64,000 nucleotides of DNA from Bacteroidota bacterium (lineage in GTDB: Bacteria > Bacteroidota > Bacteroidia > Bacteroidales > VadinHA17): the NCBI GenBank assembly GCA_016718875.1, contig JADKBL010000002.1:263316-327315 (forward strand). The letters are read 5' to 3'. The position numbers were made by a program, and so were the translations under genes. This document shows positions 42,908 through 53,611 of this stretch, piece by piece. How positions within the stretch are numbered: position 1 is the stretch's first letter; each line of letters begins with the position of its first letter. The notes below the pieces were generated by a model. The model worked only from the letters and a program-made list of their open reading frames with translations, was not told the origin of the DNA and made no database searches.

Positions 42908-45511
42908 ATGAAAACAAGACTATTTCTATTAACTGTTTTATCTCTTTCCTTTAGTCTTTTATTTTCCCAGGTTCCACAGGGATTCAATTACCAGGCAGTA
43001 TTCGGGGATGCTACCGGCAATCCCGTGAGAAATGCCGAACTTCAGGTTAAAATTGGGATTCTTTCAGATACCATAACACCTGTTATAGAGTGGGAAGAAC
43101 TACATTCTTCTGTCAAAACCGGAGGTAATGGTACATTTTCCTTAGTGATTGGCACCGGGCAAAGGGAGGCAACTTCAACTGCTGTTGCTTTTAATGATTT
43201 AAACTGGAAAGCTTCACAGCTCTTTATTCGTACACAGGTTTATTATGAAGGAAGCTGGAAACAGATGGGTGCTGCAAAACTCTGGTCAGTTCCTTATTCA
43301 ATGGTAGCAGGAGAATTAAGCGGATCGCTTGATAAACTGGCCGTTAACGGGAATACATCTTCAAATGATGAAGCATTGTTCGAGGTAAAAAACATTAACG
43401 GCCAAACAGTTTTTGCAGTATTCAATGAAGGAGTCAGGGTTTATGTTAATGACGGTGCTAAGGGAAGCAAAGGAGGTTTTTCAATCGGAGGTTTTGCTGA
43501 TTCAAAGACAGGGGAACAGGAGTATTTTGTCGTTAATAAAGACAGTATCAGGGCTTATATCTATGATAATCCTTTGATCAAAGGTTCAAAGGGTGGTTTT
43601 TCAATCGGAGGATTTGCAGATTCAAAAGGAATTACCAATGAATATCTGGTTGTTAGTCCTGATAGTACCAGGATTTATGTTGATAATGCTGCATCTAAAA
43701 AGGGGAAGAAAGGTGGCTTTGCCATAGGCGGATTTGGTGCATCAAAGAGAAGTGATCCGCAGAATCTGTTCACAGTGAGTGATGACAGCATAAGGTTATA
43801 TATTGATGATGAATCAAAGGGATCTAAGGGCGGATTTTCAATAGGCGGATTTGCAGATTCAAAAGGACCATTCAGAAGCTTTTTCAATATTTCGACAGAT
43901 GCTTCAGGAATTATATTTCCGGCTCAGAACAGGATTCTATGGTACCCTGTTAAAAATGCATTTCTGACAGGACAAATTCTTATCCAGCATCCTGACAGTA
44001 TAGGGATCAATTCAACCACAACGGGATTTGAGTCAAGAGCAAAAGGAGCATATTCTCAGGCAATGGGTTACAGGGCAATTGCAAGGGGAGAATATTCAAC
44101 AGCAATAGGAAAAGGGGCATATGCTGGTAGCGCCAATTCATTTGCCCTGGGTGATGGAGCCAGGGTCTTAAATAAAGATTCATATGCCTTCGGAGCAGGT
44201 GCTATTGCAGCAGGAGAGGGTAGCTTTGCATTCGGATCTGTTGGTCGTGATACAGTTACTGCAGTTTCCACTGGTATTTTTACAGCTGCCCTCGGTAAGT
44301 ACTCATTCGCACTGGGTCAGGGTTCCAGATCGTCAGGTACAGGTTCCGTAGCAATGGGCGTCAACAACAACGCTGAAGGAGATTTTAGCTCGGCCGTAGG
44401 TTTTGAGAATGTTTCATCAGGAAGATTATCAAGCACTTATGGCGCCTATAATACAGCTATTGGTGGCTATTCAATTTCAATGGGAAACAAATCAGTTTCT
44501 TCAGGCAAATATGCAACATCTATCGGACACGGTGTAGAAGCCTCCGGGCTTGATGCTGTTGCAATAGGATCAGATGCATACAGTGTAAATGTTACCACAG
44601 GTGATATATATACTGCACATACAATAGCTTCTGGTTATGGTTCTGTTGCCCTGGGACATGGTGTTTCTGCCCAGTCTTTTGTATCTCTAGTCATCGGACA
44701 GCAAAACGTTGAATCAAACGGATATAGCCCTTATTCATGGGTAGGCACTGACCCTTTGTTTGTTATAGGGAACGGTAAAGGAGCCACGGCAGGAATTCCA
44801 AACAGGAGCAATGCAATGGTTGTCCTTAAAAATGGGAATGTTGGTGTCGGGATCAATGTCCCAGAATATAAAATGGATGTTATTGGCGATTCAAGATTTG
44901 TTGCAGGAAACCTTATGCTTTTAAGCGGGGGAGCAGGTATCCCCACCGGTTTCAGTATAGGAAGAACAGGTGTGGAGGCAGATCTTGGTATTGCTGCAGT
45001 ACCGGGACAGGGTGCTGCATTTACAAATGAAGGAGATGCAGTTCTCAGAACTTCTCTTCCTTCCAAAAGATTGTTTTTATCGAACGGAAGCGGTGATCCG
45101 ACAATGGTAATTTCATATAAAAAAGTTGGTATAGGAATTGTTGTCCCAGAACAGGCTCTTCATGTGGTAGGTAACATTAAAGTGGATGGCGATATAATAT
45201 ATGGTGGCGCAATTATAGATCAGATTCCGGATTTTGTTTTTCTCCCTGGATACGCAAAGTATTATAATCCACTTGAAGCAGATCAGTTTATCAAGAAAAA
45301 TGGACACTTGCCATGGTTTACATCTGCGGGTGATCTGAAAGAAGAAGTCAGCCTTACCCGACTTCAAATTGAAACGGTGGAAACTGTTGAGAACCTGCAA
45401 CTGCAGATAATCGAGCTTCAGAAAGAACACCAGGAGAAGATAAGTCAACAACAGACTGAAATAGATAACCTTAAGGTTGAACTGGAACAGATAAAAGCTT
45501 TGCTCAGATAA
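42908..45511 (+). CDS. Exported adhesin-like protein with GGFSIGGF repeats, YadA-type head and coiled coil
   Basis: 867 residues after a signal peptide (MKTRLFLLTVLSLSFSLLFS). Residues 20-140 form a beta-rich module starting PQGFNYQAVFGDATGNPVRN. Residues about 178-335 hold four repeats of about 40 residues built around KGSKGGFSIGGFADSK. Residues 380-620 hold the YadA-head pattern with repeating AIGKGAYAG, ALGDGARV, AMGVNNNAEG, SMGNKSVSSG, AIGSDAYS and ALGHGVSA, typical of trimeric left-handed rolls. Two GVGIxVPE modules follow (near 645 and 745), and the last 55 residues (ETVENLQLQIIELQKEHQEK onward) form a coiled coil. No C-terminal beta-barrel anchor or type IX signal is visible. Likely a trimeric surface or released fibre protein. 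Confidence 0.85.
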   Translation: MKTRLFLLTVLSLSFSLLFSQVPQGFNYQAVFGDATGNPVRNAELQVKIGILSDTITPVIEWEELHSSVKTGGNGTFSLVIGTGQREATSTAVAFNDLNWKASQLFIRTQVYYEGSWKQMGAAKLWSVPYSMVAGELSGSLDKLAVNGNTSSNDEALFEVKNINGQTVFAVFNEGVRVYVNDGAKGSKGGFSIGGFADSKTGEQEYFVVNKDSIRAYIYDNPLIKGSKGGFSIGGFADSKGITNEYLVVSPDSTRIYVDNAASKKGKKGGFAIGGFGASKRSDPQNLFTVSDDSIRLYIDDESKGSKGGFSIGGFADSKGPFRSFFNISTDASGIIFPAQNRILWYPVKNAFLTGQILIQHPDSIGINSTTTGFESRAKGAYSQAMGYRAIARGEYSTAIGKGAYAGSANSFALGDGARVLNKDSYAFGAGAIAAGEGSFAFGSVGRDTVTAVSTGIFTAALGKYSFALGQGSRSSGTGSVAMGVNNNAEGDFSSAVGFENVSSGRLSSTYGAYNTAIGGYSISMGNKSVSSGKYATSIGHGVEASGLDAVAIGSDAYSVNVTTGDIYTAHTIASGYGSVALGHGVSAQSFVSLVIGQQNVESNGYSPYSWVGTDPLFVIGNGKGATAGIPNRSNAMVVLKNGNVGVGINVPEYKMDVIGDSRFVAGNLMLLSGGAGIPTGFSIGRTGVEADLGIAAVPGQGAAFTNEGDAVLRTSLPSKRLFLSNGSGDPTMVISYKKVGIGIVVPEQALHVVGNIKVDGDIIYGGAIIDQIPDFVFLPGYAKYYNPLEADQFIKKNGHLPWFTSAGDLKEEVSLTRLQIETVETVENLQLQIIELQKEHQEKISQQQTEIDNLKVELEQIKALLR
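43448..43866 (+). repeat. Four coding repeats around KGSKGGFSIGGFADSK
   Basis: Four units of about 117-123 bases inside the adhesin gene, starting near 43452, 43572, 43695 and 43812. The conserved 40-base core differs at synonymous sites between copies, so the protein sequence, not the DNA, is kept. Copy 3 is the most diverged (KKGKKGGFAIGGFGASK). Confidence 0.8.
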
Positions 45512-45565
45512 TAGGACATGCGACGCAAGACTGCATGACTGCAAAACCCGCAAGACCGCAAGACT

Positions 45566-46765
45566 TTAACCTGAAATTACCCCTGAGCCAATTACTTCAT
45601 CCTCTTCATACCAGGCAGCAAACTGGCCGGGTGCTATGCCTCTCTGAAGCAGATCAAAGATAATATAGATACCTTCTTTTCTTTTAAAAAGCCGGGCTTT
45701 CTGTAATTGCTGACGGTACCTGATCCTTACCATGTATTCATGGCTTTCGAGATCATTTAGCTTCAGATCACGTCTGATCCAGTGTATCTCGTCTTCCTTA
45801 ATAAGAAGCCCTTTACGGTTGAGACCGGGATGGGAGTGACCCTCTCCGACATATACTATGTTCTTTTCAACATCCGTTGCAATAACAAAAAGCGGTTCGG
45901 TATATCCGCCAACATTCATCCCTTTTCTCTGCCCAATTGTATAATAATGAGCGCCGTTGTGAGTGCCAACTTTTATGCCTGTATCAGGCTGATATTTAAA
46001 TGGTTCAGTAATGGATTTCAGCCAGTCTTCTGAAACTTCTCCCATAGGGTAGCCATCCTCGCAGGTTGGATAAACAGATTTTTCAGTGATTTCGATTATA
46101 TCTCCCTTCTTTGGTGCGAGTTTTTGCTGAAGAAATGTTGGAAGGTGTACTTTTCCCACAAAACAAATTCCCTGTGAATCCTTTCTCTGTGCCGTAGCCA
46201 GTCCCAGTTCATCAGCTATTTTTCTTACCTCAGGTTTTACAAGATCCCCGATGGGAAACAGGGCTGTGGAAAGTTGTTCCTGGCTGAGCTGACAGAGAAA
46301 GTAGCTCTGATCCTTATTGCTGTCTTTGCCTGCAAGTAATCTGTGTATAAGTGTATTGTTGACACTTATTGTCTCCTTCCTGCAATAATGTCCGGTGGCA
46401 ACGAAGTCACCGCCAAGCTTTCTGGCTTCCTCTGCAAAAGAATCAAACTTTATTTCCCTGTTGCACAATACATCAGGGTTTGGCGTTCTTCCTTTCTCAT
46501 ATTCGGCGAACATGTAATCTACTACCCGCTGTCTGTATGGTTCGCTCAGATCAACCATATGAAAAGGTATCTTCAGCTTCTTTGCCACCATCTCGGCAAA
46601 CATCAGGTCATCTTCCCAGTGACAGTCGCTTTGAAGAAGTCCGGTTGTGTCGTGCCAGTTCTTCATGAATAGCCCTGTAACCTCATAACCCTGTTCTTTC
46701 AGAATATAAGCAGCAACGCTCGAATCAACGCCACCCGATAATCCTATGACAACCCTCTTTTTCAC
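45566..46765 (-). CDS. mnmA: tRNA-specific 2-thiouridylase
   Basis: 399 residues from a GTG start at KKRVVIGLSGGVDSSVAA, the PP-loop that binds ATP. Catalytic cysteine in NPDVLCNREIKFD and a second in GICFVGKVH that takes part in persulfide transfer. Ends FAAWYEEDEVIGSGVISG. It thiolates U34 of tRNAs for Lys, Glu and Gln. The frame is open further upstream but those residues are not family-like, and a TATCTTTG promoter box lies five bases before the GTG. The start is therefore nearly leaderless. Divergent from the AddA-like gene with 35 bases between. Confidence 0.93.
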   Translation of the reverse strand: MKKRVVIGLSGGVDSSVAAYILKEQGYEVTGLFMKNWHDTTGLLQSDCHWEDDLMFAEMVAKKLKIPFHMVDLSEPYRQRVVDYMFAEYEKGRTPNPDVLCNREIKFDSFAEEARKLGGDFVATGHYCRKETISVNNTLIHRLLAGKDSNKDQSYFLCQLSQEQLSTALFPIGDLVKPEVRKIADELGLATAQRKDSQGICFVGKVHLPTFLQQKLAPKKGDIIEITEKSVYPTCEDGYPMGEVSEDWLKSITEPFKYQPDTGIKVGTHNGAHYYTIGQRKGMNVGGYTEPLFVIATDVEKNIVYVGEGHSHPGLNRKGLLIKEDEIHWIRRDLKLNDLESHEYMVRIRYRQQLQKARLFKRKEGIYIIFDLLQRGIAPGQFAAWYEEDEVIGSGVISG

Positions 46766-46769
46766 TGTG

Positions 46770-46777
46770 CAAAGATA
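46770..46777 (-). promoter_or_regulatory. Putative mnmA promoter -7 box next to the start codon
   Basis: TATCTTTG on the minus strand fits TAnnTTTG. Only four bases separate it from the GTG start, so transcription would begin at or just before the start codon. Confidence 0.45.
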
Positions 46778-46800
46778 AAAAACATTACCTTTATACCACC

Positions 46801-49800
46801 ATGGGCAAAGGTACTCTAACAATATATAATGCTTCAGCAGGATCGGGCAAAACATACACGTTAGCAGCTGTTTACCTTGCACATATTTTCAAATCGAGGT
46901 TTAATTACCGCAGAATTCTTGCAGTGACATTCACAAATAAAGCTACTGCAGAAATGAAATCACGGATACTTGAAAACCTGTACAGGCTGGGCTCTGGTCA
47001 GAAGTCAGACTACCTCGCAGAACTGCTCAGATCAACAGGACGGTCAGAGGAATGGATAAGGGCAGAGGCAAAGGAAATAATGAATTCCATTCTTCATGAT
47101 TACTCAAGGTTTTCGGTTTCAACAATTGACAGTTTCTTTCAAAAGATACTGAGAGCATTTGCCAGGGAAGCCGGCCTGCATTCAGGATTCAATATAGAGA
47201 TGGACCATAGCATGATCCTTTCTGCTGCCGTTGATGAAATGATAAGATCTGCCGGATCAGATCATCAGCTTAAGTCGTGGCTTACAACATATGCAATGTC
47301 TAACATTGAGGAGGAGCGAAGCTGGAATCTGAAGGAGGGTATCATTTCCCTTTCAGAAGAGCTTTTCAAGGAAAAATTCAAAGTTCTTTCTACTGACGAA
47401 AGAGCAATTCTTGGCAATAAGGAATTCCTCACGGATTATATCAGGCAACTTAAAGCAATTTCAGTCTCATTTGAAAAAGAATTACGTCAATCGGGTGCCA
47501 GAGCTGATTTAATTTTTTCCGAATATCAGCTTGAGGAATCAATGTTCTTTCAGAAGGGCAAGGGAATACCTGGTTTTATAAAATCACTTTTAGCCGGCAA
47601 TGTAAAGGAGCCAAACAGCTATGTACTTGAGATAACAAAGGATAATCCGAAATGGTCGACAGGAAAACCTGATCCGGCACTTCAGTTGGCTATTGATGCA
47701 GGACTGCGGGCTGTTTTGCTTGAAGCTATCCGGTATTTTAATGAGAATATCAGTATTTACAGGACCTGTGAGGCAATTCTTTCAAATATTTATTCACTTG
47801 GGATCCTTTCGGATGTACTTAAAAATATTCATGAGATAACAACTTCTGAAAACAGTTTTCTGCTTTCTGATGCAGGGGAAGTGCTTAATCTGATTACAGC
47901 CGGAGACCAGGCATCATTTATTTATGAAAAGGCTGGCAACCAGTATGATAATTTCATGATTGATGAATTTCAGGATACCTCTGTAATACAGTGGAATAAC
48001 TTCCGGCCGCTTATTGAAAACAGTATGGCTGAAGGCAGTGACAATCTTGTAGTTGGGGACGTGAAGCAGGCAATTTACCGGTGGAGGAACAGTGATTGGC
48101 GTATTCTTGGTTCGGTACTCAGCAGCATGACAGACAACGAACGGATCATTAGTAAACCACTTACCACTAACTGGAGAAGCTGTAGTGAAATCATCAGGTT
48201 CAACAACAGCCTGTTTACCATTATACCAGAACAAATAGATGAGATTCTTTCAGGAGGATCTTTCCCCGTAAGCTTTAAAAAGCTATATTCTGAGGCTGTT
48301 CAGAATGATGCCGGCAGAAGAGGCGGCGGGTATATAAGAATTGAATTTATAGAGAACAGCAGGGAAGAACCATGGCAGGCAATTATGCTTCAGAAACTTC
48401 CTGGTGTCATTGGAAATCTTCTGAATAAAGGTTATAAACCTTCCGACATCGGCATTATTGTCAGAGACGGGAGAGAAGGATCTATGATTCTTAAAACTCT
48501 TATCAGCTATAATAACCTGCCTGCTGACGAACGCCAGTGCGAAGAGTTCAGAGTAGTATCAAATGATTCACTGCTGCTTGGAAATGCCCCTGTTCTGAAT
48601 TTTATTATAGCTGTATTATCAGTTGTTAATGACCCTTCTGATATGATATCCAGGGCCCTGATGCTCAGATTTTTTCTTTTGGCAGGAGATGACGGGAGAG
48701 CTGATTCTGTATCCCTTGTAAGCAGCGAAATTATTGAAGAATCCGCGAAATATTTTCCTGAAGGGTATAAAGATTTTCTGGTGAACTTAGCTCATCTGCC
48801 ATTATTCGAAGCCACTGAAAGCATCATCAGGTTTTTCAGTCTCGGCAACATAAAATGGAATATTGCATATCTGAATACATTCCAGGATCATGTTCTGAAT
48901 TATTCAGGATCAAGAACCAATGATATTGCTTCCTTTCTTGAATGGTGGGAAACATCTGGAAAAAGAAAATCAGTAGTTCTTCCTGATAATCAGGATGCTG
49001 TGAGGATTCTGACTATACATAAATCCAAAGGTTTGGAATTCAGAATAGTAATCCTTCCATTTATTTCATGGAACCTCGATCATCTGCCCACAAAGCCTCC
49101 CGTACTTTGGGTGAAGCCTTCTGTTGAACCATTTAATAAGCTCGGGATAGTTCCTGTAAAATACAGCAAGGAGCTCCTGAATACTATTTTTGCCGATGAC
49201 TATACAGATGAAAGATACTCGGTGTTCATCGATAACATTAATCTTCTTTATGTTGCCTTCACAAGAGCTAAAGAAGCCCTGATTGGATTCAGTGTTGATA
49301 ATCCGCGAAATGAAAATACAGTAGCTTCAGTACTGAAGAATGCTTTAAGTAAAAAGCCTTCTGAGGAACCGGCAGTGAAGCTTTTCTTAATAATTACTAC
49401 AATACAGCTACACGGATTTTTGAAATGGGAGAACTGACTGATACTCTCAGGGAAAAAGCAGAGGAGAAAGAGAAAAACTATTCGGTCTACCACGTAAGCA
49501 GGGAGACAGATTCGCTGAAGCTGAAGCTCCATGGAGAATACTATTTTCCGCTCGAAGAGGGTGGTTTCAAAGAGAAGATAAATTACGGAAAGCTGATGCA
49601 TGAAGTTTTTGAAGGCATTGATACTATAGCTGATGTAAAACCTTCAGTGAGAAAGCTTGTACTTGATGGAAAGATACCTGAAGCAGAGGCAGTAAAAGTT
49701 GAACAAAGAATTCAATCGCTGATTGAATCACCGGCTGTGTCAGGATGGTTCAGTTCAGACTGCAGATCGCTTAGAGAGGCTGGTATACTCTTGCCATCAG

Positions 49801-49994
49801 GAGCCCAGCGAAGGCCTGACAGGGTTATTTTCAGGGATGGCAGGACTATCATAATTGATTTCAAGTTTGGTGCTGAGAATCCACATTATATTAAACAGAT
49901 AAATCAATACAGGAATCTGCTTTCTGAGATGGGATTTCAAAACATTGAGGCATTTATCTGGTATGTTGATAATAACCTTGTTGTGCCTGCCTGA
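46801..49994 (+). CDS. UvrD/RecB-family helicase (AddA-like), one frameshift
   Basis: About 1060 residues. Walker A in YNASAGSGKTYTLAA, then TFTNKATAEMK, DEFQDTSVIQW (motif II), VVGDVKQAIYRWRNSD and TIHKSKGLEF (motif V) and LLYVAFTRAKEAL (motif VI). One base is missing in the TTTT run near 49383; after it the protein continues as NNYYNTATRIFEMGEL and ends with a RecB-type nuclease domain (RRPDRVIFRDGRTIIIDFKFG with the catalytic Asp and Lys). Together it is the AddA-like subunit of an exonuclease/helicase for double-strand break repair. The AddB-like gene is 5.4 kb downstream. The 3' end is fused to the radical SAM gene without a gap (TGAATG). Confidence 0.85.
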
Positions 49995-50954
49995 ATGGAA
50001 AATCCAAAGAGAATATATCCGTGGGGACATGACCGCAGGTTCAATGCATATTCCAATTATTTCCGTTCCCTTTACGGGGCAAGGGTTCAGAAGGTTTCGA
50101 TAGATGCAGGATTCACTTGTCCGAACCGTGATGGTACACGGGGAACAGGCGGATGCACTTACTGCAACAATGATGCATTCAACCCGTCATACTGTATTCC
50201 TGAAAAATCAGTTTCACAACAGATCGGAGAGGGCATTGAGTTCCATAAGTGGAGATATAGTGAAGCAGTGTCATACCTTGCTTATTTCCAGGCCTTTTCA
50301 AATACTTATGCTCCTGTAGAACGACTCCGGAGTCTTTATAGTGAAGCACTTGGATTTCCTGGTGTGATCGGACTTATTATTGGTACCCGTCCGGATTGTA
50401 TTGATGATGATAAACTTACATTGCTGAAAGAGCTCTCTGATAAGTACTATGTTGCGGTTGAATACGGAATTGAGTCGTGTTATAATAAAACTCTTTCGAG
50501 GATAAACCGGGGACACACTTTTGAAGAGGCAGTTGAGGCAGTTGAAAAGACATCTTCTCTCGGCATTAAGACAGGAGCACATTTCATTTTTGGTTTACCT
50601 GGTGAATCGCGGACTGAAATGCTGGAACAGGCTGAAATAATTTCAAAGCTTCCACTGCATACAGTCAAATTTCATCAGCTGCAGATAATTAAAGGTACAA
50701 AAATGGAGAAGGAATTTAGGGAAAATCCATCTGACTTTGAGCTTTTCAGCTGGGATGAATACCTGATGTTCTTTATCAGTTTTCTTGAACGTCTTTCTCC
50801 CCGGCTGGTTGTTGAAAGGTTTACCGGAGAGGCTCCACTTAGGTTTTTGACAGGAGAGGGCTGGGGTAAAAAACGTACCGATCAGATTGTAAGTCTTATA
50901 GAAAAAAAGATGGAAGAGATGGACACCTGGCAGGGAAAGCTTTATAAAAGCTAA
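49995..50954 (+). CDS. Radical SAM protein, TIGR01212/YhcC family
   Basis: 319 residues. The cluster motif is CPNRDGTRGTGGCTYC followed by NNDAFNPSY, with three cysteines for a 4Fe-4S centre. PDCIDDDKL, VEYGIESCYNKTL and HFIFGLPGESRTEML complete the TIM-barrel signature of the family. Role is unknown, probably RNA or protein modification. The start codon directly follows the stop of the AddA-like gene, so the two are translated together. Its end overlaps the facing URO-D gene by four bases. Confidence 0.9.
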   Translation: MENPKRIYPWGHDRRFNAYSNYFRSLYGARVQKVSIDAGFTCPNRDGTRGTGGCTYCNNDAFNPSYCIPEKSVSQQIGEGIEFHKWRYSEAVSYLAYFQAFSNTYAPVERLRSLYSEALGFPGVIGLIIGTRPDCIDDDKLTLLKELSDKYYVAVEYGIESCYNKTLSRINRGHTFEEAVEAVEKTSSLGIKTGAHFIFGLPGESRTEMLEQAEIISKLPLHTVKFHQLQIIKGTKMEKEFRENPSDFELFSWDEYLMFFISFLERLSPRLVVERFTGEAPLRFLTGEGWGKKRTDQIVSLIEKKMEEMDTWQGKLYKS

Positions 50955-52138
50955 TAACCCCCACATTCCATCATGGTTTCCCACATAGCCCAGAAGTTTT
51001 CGGGAGGTACATCCTCCTGCACATTGTGAACCGGAGCATAGACGAACCCTCCATCGGGTGCCATGATATCGATAATCCTTTTAACTTCATCCTTAACATC
51101 CGAAACAGTACCGTTTTTTAATGTTGACTGTGTATTGATTCCTCCACCCCAGAATACCAGGTCTTTGCCAAAATCTTTCTTCAGCCCCTTCAGCTCCATA
51201 TTGGCGGCTGTGAACTGGACCGGATTGTAGATATCAAGTCCGGCATTTATCAGGTCAGGAAGCAACTCTCTGACCGACCCACATGTATGCATGAATATTT
51301 TAGCCTGCGGCAGTTTTCCTTTGATATGCTTCCAGATTGTTCCAAACCTTGGAATTACTGCTTTTCTGAGGTAATCAGGTTCCAGCAGGGTTGAGGTTTG
51401 TGTACCGAGATCATCACATTCAGATATTACATCAACCTGCCTATGTAAGTTATTCTTTATCAGCCAGTCGGTTACCAGATCCCAGTAGCTTAGCTTATAC
51501 TCCAGAATAATATCAAAAAGTCTTTCTACACCTGCTGAATCAGTCATTGTGTCAATATACCAGTTCTGGTATCCCCTTATGCGTAATGATGTCTCAGTTA
51601 GTCCGGCACAATTCCTGTCGGCAATGACTCCATAGCCTTCTGTAACTTTAAATTGTTCTTCAAGATCACTGATTATTATCTCTTTGTGATCATTCAGGGA
51701 TGGGACTTTATAATTTTTCAGTCCCTCCTCAATTGAAGGAAATGATTCAAGCGGGAAAGAGTACTGATTAAAATAATAATCGCTAAGTGTATTCATTTTC
51801 CACTGGCATCCCCATATATCTGTAAGCTCATGTACTCCGTTGATTGTGGTAACCAGTTTTTCATAATCAGGAATCCTTCTGGCTCCGATCCTTCTTGTAT
51901 CAGACTTTAATAGCCTGAGTGTTGGCTCAACTGGTGTGACAATCTGCTGGATGGGATCAATTTCTTTACTATCATATTCTGCTGATAAGCCCTTGTATTC
52001 CATAGCCCGGGTAAAAGCCTTTTTGCTGATCCCTGTAACCGTTGTTCCTGCAAGGTCATATGGTATCCTGTCAGCTTCCTTATGACTCAGTGCAGTATTG
52101 AGTCTCTCCTTACTATTCATAATTATCTGATTTTTCAT
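50951..52138 (-). CDS. Uroporphyrinogen decarboxylase-family protein
   Basis: 395 residues (or 389 from the internal ATG at 52120, MNSKERLNTALSHKEADRIP, which resembles family starts). The barrel has the URO-D-like RIPYDLAG start, VISECDDLGTQTSTLL and the HTCGSVRELLPDLINAGLDIYNPVQ region with His and Cys that bind zinc in the methylcobamide:CoM methyltransferase branch. It lacks the RQAGR motif of true HemE, so heme synthesis is unlikely. A methyl-group transfer role (O-demethylation or similar) is inferred. Reads leftward, after a GC-rich hairpin. Confidence 0.82.
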   Translation of the reverse strand: MKNQIIMNSKERLNTALSHKEADRIPYDLAGTTVTGISKKAFTRAMEYKGLSAEYDSKEIDPIQQIVTPVEPTLRLLKSDTRRIGARRIPDYEKLVTTINGVHELTDIWGCQWKMNTLSDYYFNQYSFPLESFPSIEEGLKNYKVPSLNDHKEIIISDLEEQFKVTEGYGVIADRNCAGLTETSLRIRGYQNWYIDTMTDSAGVERLFDIILEYKLSYWDLVTDWLIKNNLHRQVDVISECDDLGTQTSTLLEPDYLRKAVIPRFGTIWKHIKGKLPQAKIFMHTCGSVRELLPDLINAGLDIYNPVQFTAANMELKGLKKDFGKDLVFWGGGINTQSTLKNGTVSDVKDEVKRIIDIMAPDGGFVYAPVHNVQEDVPPENFWAMWETMMECGGY

Positions 52139-52159
52139 TCACCAGGGCCTGATAACCCA

Positions 52160-52198
52160 CCCTGGCCTCCCGCTATAGCGGGACAGGCACTCCCAGGG
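52160..52198. terminator. Nested GC-rich inverted repeat
   Basis: CCCTGG at 52160 and CCAGGG at 52193 enclose the perfect palindrome TCCCGCTATAGCGGGA (52168-52183). It lies between two leftward genes and could end transcription of the oxidoreductase gene. Confidence 0.5.
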
Positions 52199-52218
52199 AG
52201 GGGAATCGAGTAACTTTC

Positions 52219-53578
52219 CTAAATAACGTCCGGAACTACAAACGGCTTCCTGTATTCTCTTCTCAGCATTGCATCTGCATCAGGTGCGTTTATGAATTTC
52301 ATTTTAGCAGGATCGAAATCAAGACTTCTGCCCAGCCTGTAGGAGATATTTGCAAGATGAATAAGGGCACATGAATAAAAGCCTTCCCTGATATCACCTT
52401 TTGCAAGCTTCTGATCATTTGCCCTGATGGCCTCAATAAAATCACTATAATGGTCACCAAGACCGCTTCCTTTGCCTCCTGCTACACGATCCTTGCCAAT
52501 GAATGTTTCCCATTCATTCACATTCTTTGTCATGAATCCTTTTGAGCCATAAAAGAGGTTTCCAACAGTATTGTCGGCACTTACCATATAAGTATTGCCA
52601 TCAGCAGGATTCTCGCTCTTAATGGCTTCACGGTTTGTTATCCAGTGTCTTACCTCGAACTGCAATATCTTCTTTTTATCTGAACCTCCCTGAGGATTAG
52701 GAAATTCAAACAGAGCCATAAGGACATTGGGTGTCTGCTGATCATCGTCAAACATAACATGTCCTCCGATTGCACTTATTCTGGTTGGAAGAGTTACTCC
52801 CAGTCCCCACCTGGCAATATCCATTTCATGAACACCCTGATTTCCCATATCACCGTTTCCGGAAGTCCCAGTTCCAGTGCCAGTTATAATGGAACCTGTT
52901 TTTGGTGAATGGACGTTTTGGTGCCGGTCCCAGCCAGAGGTCATAATCAACTCCCGACGGTACGGGCTCTTCAGGTGTTTTGCCAATGGTGTCTCTCCAT
53001 TTGTAACATAAACCTTTAGCCATATATACCTCTCCAAGTTTTCCGCTGTGAAGATATTCAGCCATACTTTGTGCACAGGGATTGCTTCTCTGTTCAGCCC
53101 CGTCCTGAACGATCAGCTTATATTTTTCAGCTGCCTCAACAAGTTTTTGCCCTTCGAAGAAATTGTGACAGCATGGTTTTTCAACAGAAACATGTTTACC
53201 AGCCTGCATGGCCCATATAGCCGCAAGGGTGTGCCAGTGGTTAGGAGTTGCTACAGCAACAGCATCTATATCCTTATTTTCATAAAGTTTTCTCATGTCA
53301 GAATATACCATTGGTTTTGGTAATCCCTTGTCAGTGAAATGATTCTTTATTCTCTCCTCAAATAGATTGCTGTCTGGATCGCATAATGCGGTTACTCGCG
53401 CATTTTTTGAAGCAGAATAACCTGCAATATGCGATTGCCCCATACTCCTGATACCAATAACGGCAATATTGACTCTGTCATTTGCTCCTTTCCAGCTATT
53501 GCCGGTAAGAATTGTGGGAGAGATGCTGATACCTGCTGCACCTGTTACAGCTGTTTTAGTGAAATCACGTCGGTTCAT
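52219..53578 (-). CDS. Tat-exported Gfo/Idh/MocA-family oxidoreductase, one frameshift
   Basis: About 452 residues. The N-terminus MNRRDFTKTAVTGAAG is a twin-arginine signal, so the folded, NAD(P)-loaded enzyme is exported. The first half has the Rossmann IAVIGIRSMGQSHIAGY and the EKPCCHNF catalytic Lys motif, ending KNRFHYNWHWNWDF; one extra C near 52858-52863 then shifts the frame, and the second half resumes GNGDMGNQGVHEMDIARWGLG with the catalytic Asp/His area and runs to 52219. Family members work on sugars or their derivatives. The single lesion in TTCC looks like a sequencing error. Confidence 0.85.
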
Positions 53579-53611
53579 GGGTTATAATTGTTAATGGTTA
53601 ACGCTAAATGC

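Noticed and set aside
43448..43866. Near-identical spaced DNA repeats that might be a CRISPR array
   Set aside because: They lie inside one continuous reading frame, keep the protein sequence while differing at silent sites, have unequal spacing, and there is no cas gene nearby.
50951..52138. Heme biosynthesis gene hemE
   Set aside because: The protein lacks the conserved N-terminal motif of true uroporphyrinogen decarboxylase and has a His/Cys motif typical of methyltransferase-type relatives.
52160..52198. An insertion sequence end
   Set aside because: No transposase and no target-site duplication; the inverted repeat is too short and closely spaced.
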